Source of the DNA: CAG-877 sp045627525
GTDB taxonomy: Bacteria; Bacillota_I; Bacilli_A; RF39; UBA660
Direction: 5' to 3'
Assembly: GCA_045627525.1 (NCBI GenBank)
Contig: JAZQNW010000008.1
Span: forward strand, 1-6,331
DNA: 6,331 nt
A program made the translations under genes and the position numbers. Positions 1 through 5,430 of the stretch are shown one piece after another (position 1 is the first letter of the stretch; each line of letters begins with the position of its first letter). Under the pieces are notes generated by a model. That model was not told the DNA's origin, did no database searches, and was given only the letters and a program-made list of their open reading frames with translations.

Positions 1-10
1 ATATTTTTTA

Positions 11-47
11 TAATTAATAATAAGTCATTATGATTTCTTATTAATTA
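11..47 (-). repeat. Imperfect inverted repeat in leader
   Basis: The arm at 11-24 (TAATTAATAATAAG) is complementary to the arm at 37-47 (CTTATTAATTA) apart from a three-base bulge, with a loop at 25-36. The stem is all A/T except for one G/C pair, and no clean T-run follows in either direction, so it is not a convincing intrinsic terminator. It lies just downstream of the AAAGGAG site in the leftward leader and could be a weak RNA structure or simply a product of the AT-rich composition. Confidence 0.3.
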
Positions 48-55
48 TATTTACA

Positions 56-62
56 CTCCTTT
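56..62 (-). promoter_or_regulatory. Shine-Dalgarno-like AAAGGAG without a matching ATG
   Basis: The minus strand reads AAAGGAG at 62-56, as strong as any ribosome binding site in the window. The following bases (TGTAAATATAATTAATAAG) contain no ATG, GTG or TTG at usable spacing that opens a frame. The in-frame ATA/ATT codons at the right distance reach a stop after a few codons, and the first ATG, at 28-26, runs only four codons. It may be a degenerate start, a leader-peptide remnant or coincidence. Confidence 0.3.
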
Positions 63-126
63 TCATTTTTATTTAGAACAAGTTATATAGGTAACTACCA
101 TATCTGACTTTCTATTCTATATGAAT

Positions 127-155
127 ATTTTATCATATATATATTTTTAATTCAA
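127..155 (-). promoter_or_regulatory. Leftward sigma-A-type promoter with extended -10
   Basis: On the minus strand TTGAAT (155-150) is followed after exactly 17 bases by TAAAAT (132-127). A TG dinucleotide sits one base upstream of the -10 (135-134), matching the extended -10 pattern common in Gram-positive bacteria. Transcription would start near 120 and run left out of the window. It lies downstream of the serpin terminator, so it probably drives a separate gene beyond the left edge. In such AT-rich DNA, chance matches are frequent. Confidence 0.45.
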
Positions 156-187
156 ATAAAGATTTGTAATTTATATTATGTATTAAT

Positions 188-220
188 AAAAAAAGTTGAT
201 TTAAAAAATCAACTTTTTTA
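188..220 (-). terminator. Intrinsic terminator after the serpin gene
   Basis: An inverted repeat (arms 189-202 and 206-219) forms a long stem with core GTTGAT/ATCAAC flanked by an A-run and a T-run, around a three-base loop. Read on the minus strand, the stem ends in seven T. It lies 8 bases downstream of the serpin TAA stop, where a rho-independent terminator is expected. Because the flanks are A-run and T-run, it could also work in the opposite direction. Confidence 0.85.
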
Positions 221-227
221 TTATTTT

Positions 228-1880
228 TTAATATGTTGTACTAGGTTCGTATACTGTACCTGTAAACCACACTTCTCCAGTTGCTTTATCTCTTATTAAA
301 TACATATATGGTTTATCAAATGTTAAATCTATTTCTTCTACAGGAACATCATAAAGATAATCAAAACTATCACATGCAGCTGATCCCATTCCACCCATAA
401 CTGTGGCAGCAGATGCTTTAATTCCATCATTTGTAAATTTAATATTTGATTTATGAATGGCTTCTTCTATTGCTTCACCTGATACTCCAGTCATTTTTGA
501 CAAATCAGCTTTTGAATGTTCAAATACATCTTTTATTCCTAGCGATTTTAAATCATCCATTAATTTTAATTCATATTCATAACTAAAGAATGGTATAAAT
601 CCTTTTATTTTATATACTTTTCCATATTCAAAACTATCTAAAACTAATGGTTTAATTTTACCTAACAATATATTGATAGACTTAGCAGATGCATCTTTTA
701 TATATGTTTCTAGGTCAACTGCTATTGGCATAATTCCAATATATTGCAATGTTGTATTGTCATAAGTTTTTAAATCTTTAGCAAAAACTTTTACTGTATC
801 ATCAGTGTAAAATTCAAAGTCAGTAGAATAATCTACAAATTTATAATTTTCAGAAATATCAGAAATATAACTATCAACATATTTCTTTATTGCTTCTTCA
901 CTTGTCTCTTCTCCACAATGAGGATCTTTTAAGTATTCTCTATACTTTGCTTCTATTTCTTTTCTGATATTATCTTCACCAAGTTCTTTAATAATATCAT
1001 AATTATTAATAGTTGCGCCTATTTGAGCAGCTTTTACTTTAGATGATCCATTATTAAAATCAATAGTAGAAAATTCAGATTTATTTTCTATCATAGGAAC
1101 ATAATCTGTATATTTTTCATGTTTAAAGTTAACTCTATAATTTTTGTTTTCAACTTTACTTTCATTAGCTTCCCATTGTATTTTATAGTTCCATTCCATA
1201 TCTATTGCTAGAGCATTAATTAACATAAAATCTAATGGTGCCACAGTTTCATCTGTTAATAGATTATTAATTAGTTTAAAAGTTTTTTCGCTTATCCAAT
1301 TATTAGCATTAGTAGCACTAGTAAATGGATCATATATTACTTCAGCATTATATTTATCTTTTAGGTTATTAATATAACTTTCATTGATACTATCTTTCAT
1401 GCTATCTTTAATAAACATGGCATTAGCTAGAGACATATTAGCACTATTAGTATATTTTTTTGATTCATATTTTCCAATAACAGCATCGATTTGTTCTTTT
1501 GTCTCTCCACTAGCACCTTCTGAAAGCATCTCTAGTGCATATTTTATAGATAATGGGCTATAAATTTTATTTGTTTTTGCATTTTCTATTTGCAAGAAAT
1601 ATAGGTCAAAATCCTGTAAATCATTACCGTTCATTGTATATTTTGATTCAACTTTTGTCTTTGATGTTTTAATTGATTTTGGTTTTTCTTTTTGTAGATA
1701 AGAATATACTCCATATCCTATTACACCTAATAATAGTAAAATAATAAATATTACTAATATTGGTTTCTTTTTCTTTTTAGTTTTGGCATCAATTTTTTTA
1801 GCTTTTTCTAATACTTCTTCTTTTTTTGTTTCATCTTGATTAATTTCAACAGGTGTTTCTTCTTTATTTTCTTCTTTCAT
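228..1880 (-). CDS. Membrane-anchored serpin-family serine protease inhibitor
   Basis: Serpins are suicide inhibitors: the target protease cuts the reactive-centre loop and is trapped covalently. Residues 1-39 are charged and Lys/Glu-rich, 40-61 form a single membrane segment after a KKKKK stretch, and the serpin fold fills about 85-548, so the inhibitor should face outward. Family hallmarks are IYSPLSIKYALEML (106-119), ANAMFIKD (152-159), the NALAIDMEW region, YELKLMDDLKSLGIKDVF (436-453), and DLTFDKPYMYLIR followed by GEVWFTGTV near the C-terminus. The hinge GIKASAAT (486-493) has the small residues needed for loop insertion, so an inhibitory serpin is likely. Counting from Gly486 as P15 places P1 near Ser500, but the loop is longer than usual, so P1 is uncertain. 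About 85 residues (276-358) are an insertion relative to classical serpins, explaining much of the extra length. The ATG is fixed by a strong ribosome binding site. Confidence 0.93.
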   Translation of the reverse strand: MKEENKEETPVEINQDETKKEEVLEKAKKIDAKTKKKKKPILVIFIILLLLGVIGYGVYSYLQKEKPKSIKTSKTKVESKYTMNGNDLQDFDLYFLQIENAKTNKIYSPLSIKYALEMLSEGASGETKEQIDAVIGKYESKKYTNSANMSLANAMFIKDSMKDSINESYINNLKDKYNAEVIYDPFTSATNANNWISEKTFKLINNLLTDETVAPLDFMLINALAIDMEWNYKIQWEANESKVENKNYRVNFKHEKYTDYVPMIENKSEFSTIDFNNGSSKVKAAQIGATINNYDIIKELGEDNIRKEIEAKYREYLKDPHCGEETSEEAIKKYVDSYISDISENYKFVDYSTDFEFYTDDTVKVFAKDLKTYDNTTLQYIGIMPIAVDLETYIKDASAKSINILLGKIKPLVLDSFEYGKVYKIKGFIPFFSYEYELKLMDDLKSLGIKDVFEHSKADLSKMTGVSGEAIEEAIHKSNIKFTNDGIKASAATVMGGMGSAACDSFDYLYDVPVEEIDLTFDKPYMYLIRDKATGEVWFTGTVYEPSTTY

Positions 1881-1885
1881 AGTTT

Positions 1886-1892
1886 CTCCTCT
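1886..1892 (-). promoter_or_regulatory. Strong ribosome binding site of the serpin gene
   Basis: The minus strand reads AGAGGAG at 1892-1886, five bases before the ATG at 1880. This is the clearest Shine-Dalgarno site of the visible genes and fixes the serpin start. Confidence 0.85.
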
Positions 1893-1908
1893 CTTTATTA
1901 TTACTTTT

Positions 1909-1936
1909 ATTATAACAAATAAAATATAAATGACAT
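1909..1936 (-). promoter_or_regulatory. Serpin promoter with extended -10
   Basis: A perfect TATAAT (1914-1909) preceded by TG at 1917-1916 (TGTTATAAT) gives a consensus extended -10 element. The -35 is weak; the best candidate is ATGTCA (1936-1931) at a 16-base spacing, and an A-rich tract lies upstream. Transcription would start near 1902 and give a leader of only about 20 bases. With the terminator just upstream, this indicates that the serpin is transcribed independently of the operon to its right. Confidence 0.65.
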
Positions 1937-1964
1937 TCTTTTTTTTAATTTAGATTGTATATTG

Positions 1965-1981
1965 TGTAAACTTTTTTTACA
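1965..1981. repeat. Short inverted repeat TGTAAA-N5-TTTACA, possible operator
   Basis: TGTAAA at 1965-1970 and TTTACA at 1976-1981 are perfect complements separated by five bases. The repeat lies about 30 bases upstream of the candidate serpin -35 region and downstream of the previous terminator. The size and symmetry fit a dimeric repressor or activator site, but no regulator gene is present in the window and the sequence is simple enough to arise by chance. Confidence 0.25.
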
Positions 1982-1995
1982 TTTTGCTTAATTCT

Positions 1996-2028
1996 AAAAA
2001 ATAAAAAGCGTTAATATTAACGCTTTTT
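1996..2028 (-). terminator. Palindromic intrinsic terminator closing the operon
   Basis: Bases 2003-2028 form a perfect palindrome: five A, GCGTTAAT, its complement ATTAACGC, then five T. On the minus strand the stem is followed by a further T-rich run (ATTTTTT, down to about 1996), which is the classic rho-independent arrangement. The end of the hairpin touches the TAA stop of the Hint-protein gene, so termination is immediate and little or no 3' untranslated RNA precedes the hairpin. Confidence 0.88.
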
Positions 2029-4370
2029 TAATTAATAGAAATAAAATGAGTACTTAATTCTATATTTATAGGTGTTCCTGGTAAATATAATTTATTATCA
2101 ACTGTATTATACCAATATTTAACTTTATTATCTTTTGGTAAGATAATTGTTTTTCCTTCTTTAACTTTTATTTTTTTATTGTTAAAGGATACTGTAAAGT
2201 ATCTTTCATTATTTATAGTTGGATAATTATATAATAAATTATTATTTATAGTTGTTAGTCCATTCTTTAAAATATATAAATTATTGTAATCAAAGTTATA
2301 TTTATTTAAGATATATTTTACTTCATTTGCTCGTAGGCCTTTATACATATAATATGGCATTACATCTTGAAGTTCTTTATATGTAAATAAATTATTTTTA
2401 TCTTTTGTGATATCTTCTCTATCTTCTTTCCATGTTAAATTATCATTGAAATTATATAGATTTACTAATTCTACATGTCCATCTGTTGTAATGATATTAT
2501 TAGCTATTATATTGTAGTATGTTGTTGAAATTACTTGATAATAATTTGCTTTTTCATATACTTCTTCTATTTTTTTGATTTTTACTTCTTTAAGTTTATT
2601 ATTTATATATTTATATGTTGTTAATCCTTCAATAAATTCTTCACTTTCTACATCAACAAATTTGTTAAGTTCTTTTATATAAATTCCATGACTATATACT
2701 GTTTTTAATTCAGTATTATCACAAAAAGTTATTTTTTTATATTTTGATGATTGACCTTTTTTCTCTATCCATATTGGATATTCAGATGTTTCTTTTCCAT
2801 TATCAAAATTTATTACTTTTAATAAATCTTCGTATGTTATATCTTCAATATTTTTATATGTATTATCGCTTAATAGAACTTTTGTTCCTTCTACTAAGCA
2901 TCCACCATTTGCAGCTTCTGCAGTTATATTAATATCACCAGTAACTGAATTTATTGTAATTTTTCCACCACTATATGTATAGTCTGTTCCTGCTGTTAAT
3001 GTTTTTCCAGCCATTGTTATTGTCACTGTTTCTGGAGCCGCATATTCTTGACTTTTAGGTGTTAATGTAGCTGTATAACTTTTTTTATAATCAACTGTTG
3101 CTGCTCCATTAGATGTTAAATTTGTAAGATTATTAGTAACACTAAATGTCCATTTCATTTTAGTATTTGCTGATTTTGTAGCATACCCATTTGCTGTAGT
3201 AGCTGATGATACACTAGATGCTCCTGAATTACCCAATTCATCAATACCATACACAATAATATAATACTCGCCTTCTGCTATATTGCTAAATTGATATGTA
3301 TTAGCAGTAGAAGTAACAGTGTTTTTTAATGTTCCAGTTGATGTGTATAGCTGAATTTGATAACTAGCAACTCCTGTTTCTTCTTGTACTAGTGTCCAAT
3401 CTGCTGTTGCTTGATTTTTTTGATCATTCATAGTTAATATAGCATTTCCTAATACTGGAGGGTCTTTTTCATGTATTTCTTCTTTATCAACATCAATTAC
3501 CATTGTACCAACTGTTATTGTTGATATACCATCAGATGATGCCGTTATCGTAACTGACTCCTTTTCTTCGGGAAAAGAAGCATCTTCTTTTGCCATAATA
3601 TAATAGTTATATTTATTTGTAGAATTGGCTGGTACATTTATTTGTGTAATTTTATTTCCTTTACTATCTACTATGTAAAAATTATTATTACTTAAGATTA
3701 AATTTACATTTTTAGTATATGAAAATGAGTTAATTACATCTAATTTTAATGATGTTTTTGTATTAGGGTCTTTTAAATTGCCTGTTGTAGGAGATGAGGA
3801 TATTAATAAGCTTCCAGTTATTTCTGATGTTTCATCAATAGTAAATTCTGCATTTAGTGTATTTGTAGCCGTATCATCTATATCTCCTTGAAAAGTATAA
3901 GTTAACTGCAGTGTAATTATTTTTACTTCTCCTGCAGCTAGTTCATCCCCTTCTGCTATACCCGTTACTGTGCAATTTGCTATATCAGTGTAAGTAGTAT
4001 TATTTATTGTTACTGTTGATGAAAAGTCAATACCACTATATACGTATTTATCAATAGTATCATTAGTTAATTCAACTTCATAAGTAGCTGTAAAAGTTTT
4101 TAATTCTTCTGCAGTGTCATTTGTTAAATTTAAAAATATATTACCTGTTAATTCGTTATATGTTGGATTACTTGATTGTACTACATTACTACCACTTTTA
4201 TAAGTTATATTTGTTATTTCTACCTTTCCTGTGTATGGTTTAACACTAACTTTTCCATTTAAAGGCAATAAAGCCTCTAACGAGGCAAAACCTATAGTCA
4301 TACTTGTAATAATAGTTACAAATAATCCTATAATAATAATATAAATAATATTACTTTTATTTTTTTTCAT
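2028..4370 (-). CDS. Exported multidomain protein with C-terminal-half Hint (hedgehog/intein) domain
   Basis: This is a large secreted protein. Residues 1-7 are basic and 8-29 hydrophobic, ending in TIGFASLEALLPLNG, which resembles signal sequences cleaved by SipW-type peptidases (probable cut after Ala29). Beta-rich domains follow: about 30-182 (TasA/camelysin-like in style only), 186-293, a fibronectin-III-like 305-392, and 400-486. Residues 491-629 form a Hint domain beginning GGCLVEGTKVLLSDNTYKNI, with nucleophile-type Cys491, block-B-like TVYSHGIY (His561) and a terminal YNIIANNIITTDG. The usual His-Asn/Cys splicing end is absent, so N-terminal cleavage or transfer is more likely than splicing. 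The tail (632-780) has a helical part and an InlB-repeat-like end with WYNTVDNKLYLPG. There is no LPXTG motif or C-terminal membrane anchor. The start lies 8 bases after the upstream stop, with a weak AGTAGG site overlapping that stop, suggesting translational coupling. The family is not firmly recognised. Confidence 0.85.
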   Translation of the reverse strand: MKKNKSNIIYIIIIGLFVTIITSMTIGFASLEALLPLNGKVSVKPYTGKVEITNITYKSGSNVVQSSNPTYNELTGNIFLNLTNDTAEELKTFTATYEVELTNDTIDKYVYSGIDFSSTVTINNTTYTDIANCTVTGIAEGDELAAGEVKIITLQLTYTFQGDIDDTATNTLNAEFTIDETSEITGSLLISSSPTTGNLKDPNTKTSLKLDVINSFSYTKNVNLILSNNNFYIVDSKGNKITQINVPANSTNKYNYYIMAKEDASFPEEKESVTITASSDGISTITVGTMVIDVDKEEIHEKDPPVLGNAILTMNDQKNQATADWTLVQEETGVASYQIQLYTSTGTLKNTVTSTANTYQFSNIAEGEYYIIVYGIDELGNSGASSVSSATTANGYATKSANTKMKWTFSVTNNLTNLTSNGAATVDYKKSYTATLTPKSQEYAAPETVTITMAGKTLTAGTDYTYSGGKITINSVTGDINITAEAANGGCLVEGTKVLLSDNTYKNIEDITYEDLLKVINFDNGKETSEYPIWIEKKGQSSKYKKITFCDNTELKTVYSHGIYIKELNKFVDVESEEFIEGLTTYKYINNKLKEVKIKKIEEVYEKANYYQVISTTYYNIIANNIITTDGHVELVNLYNFNDNLTWKEDREDITKDKNNLFTYKELQDVMPYYMYKGLRANEVKYILNKYNFDYNNLYILKNGLTTINNNLLYNYPTINNERYFTVSFNNKKIKVKEGKTIILPKDNKVKYWYNTVDNKLYLPGTPINIELSTHFISIN

Positions 4371-4378
4371 ATTATAAC

Positions 4379-5416
4379 CTACTTTAATCTATAAACCCAT
4401 GCTACTTTTTCATTAATTAATACAAACATAGCTTCTTCTTTGTTTTTTCTTTGTACGTAGTTAATAGGCATTCTAACTTCACTATGAGCATCTAATAATT
4501 CTTCAAATGTTTTAACGGTAATTATATTATATTCTGCTAAGTCTTTCACGGTATCAACATTTACAATAATACTATTATATGTTGTTAATATTTTTTCTAA
4601 TTTAATTTCAAAGTTAGACTTATCTTTATTTCTTTTAACAATTTTAATAATTAGCAATATCAACATTATAAAGAATAGTATTGCTGATGTAGCTGATACA
4701 CATAAAAATATAATATGTGTCATAGTAATATGTTTTTCACTACCTAAATTGACAGTACCAGAATTTGATTGACCAGATTTTTTTAATTCTATATTAACAG
4801 AAGCTTCTGTTAATGGAATTGATAATGAATAGATTGATTTTGTTTCTATTTTTGGATTTTTTATATCATCATATGTAGCACTACTACTTACTATTAAATC
4901 AATTTTTAATACTCCATCAATAGATAATCCAGCTGTTTGCTTAAAATCATTCAATATTTTTATATAGTCCTGGTATTTTATTTGTATTTTATCATTAAAT
5001 ATGAATTTATCATTATTATCTAAATTACCTGTTTTTTCATCTAGAGTATATTCCTTAGTCCAATAGTTTCTATTTTCTTCATTTATTTTATTAGCTTTTA
5101 ATGTCGCTATTACTTTATATGTATATTCTCCATCTAATGGTTTTGAATATTTCATATTATAATCATAATTAATATCAATGTAATCTATCAAACTACTTAT
5201 ATATGTACTTCCACTTTCTAAGTAGTTTTTTTCAAAAAAATTATTTTCTTTTAAATATACTTTATAATCTAAGTTACCAACGTCTGCATATCCGACTTTT
5301 ATTTGTTCTTTATTTTTTGAAAAATATTGAAAACTAATAATAGCACTTAATGCAAAAACTATTATTAATAATGTATATACAATATATTGAATTAAGTTGC
5401 CATTATTCCTTTTCAT
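4379..5416 (-). CDS. Two-TM protein, DUF5305-like, partner of the signal peptidase
   Basis: Residues 8-31 and about 231-260 are membrane segments. They flank a predicted extracellular domain of roughly 200 residues rich in beta strands, containing DYKVYLKENNFF and a stretch around YIDINYDYNMKYSKPLDGEY. A short basic linker leads to a cytoplasmic C-terminal domain (about 265-345) ending in MFVLINEKVAWVYRLK. This arrangement, including the DYKVYL start and the small C-terminal domain ending in a V-x-Y-R strand, resembles DUF5305-family proteins, which as I recall often sit beside S26 signal peptidases in archaea and some Bacillota. The molecular function is unknown; an accessory role in export or cleavage of the downstream protein is inferred from the tight operon. 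The start is the ATG 14 bases after the peptidase stop. The Shine-Dalgarno region is weak (AAGAG, about 9 bases upstream), so coupled translation is plausible. Confidence 0.75.
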   Translation of the reverse strand: MKRNNGNLIQYIVYTLLIIVFALSAIISFQYFSKNKEQIKVGYADVGNLDYKVYLKENNFFEKNYLESGSTYISSLIDYIDINYDYNMKYSKPLDGEYTYKVIATLKANKINEENRNYWTKEYTLDEKTGNLDNNDKFIFNDKIQIKYQDYIKILNDFKQTAGLSIDGVLKIDLIVSSSATYDDIKNPKIETKSIYSLSIPLTEASVNIELKKSGQSNSGTVNLGSEKHITMTHIIFLCVSATSAILFFIMLILLIIKIVKRNKDKSNFEIKLEKILTTYNSIIVNVDTVKDLAEYNIITVKTFEELLDAHSEVRMPINYVQRKNKEEAMFVLINEKVAWVYRLK

Positions 5417-5430
5417 CTTATCACACTCTT

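Larger units (their letters stand above)
1..187. other. Intergenic region at the left edge, no gene
   Basis: No convincing coding region is visible on either strand. On the minus strand the stretch contains a promoter-like sequence, a leader of about 120 bases with an AAAGGAG site, and an imperfect inverted repeat at 11-47, each listed separately. The only ATG codons on the minus strand within the leader open reading frames of 10 codons or fewer. The region most likely carries the 5' control region of a leftward gene lying outside the window. Confidence 0.6.

Noticed and set aside
1..60. Start of an infC-like gene with an AUU/AUA start after AAAGGAG
   Set aside because: The frame with ATA/ATT at the right spacing hits TAA after four further codons, and the only frame open to the left edge has no plausible start codon.
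70..105. Ten-codon leader peptide on the minus strand (MVVTYITCSK)
   Set aside because: It has no clear ribosome binding site and no amino-acid run or attenuator structure that would suggest a regulatory peptide.
2487..2903. A complete splicing intein
   Set aside because: The Cys start and block-B-like motif are present, but the C-terminal His-Asn followed by Cys, Ser or Thr is absent, there is no endonuclease domain, and the flanking parts do not form a recognisable host enzyme.
2744..2932. Plus-strand open reading frame of 62 codons
   Set aside because: It lies wholly antisense to the Hint domain of a clear minus-strand gene. Its product is a low-complexity Leu/Ile/Tyr-rich string, as expected from reading AT-rich coding DNA backwards, and it has no homology-like motif.
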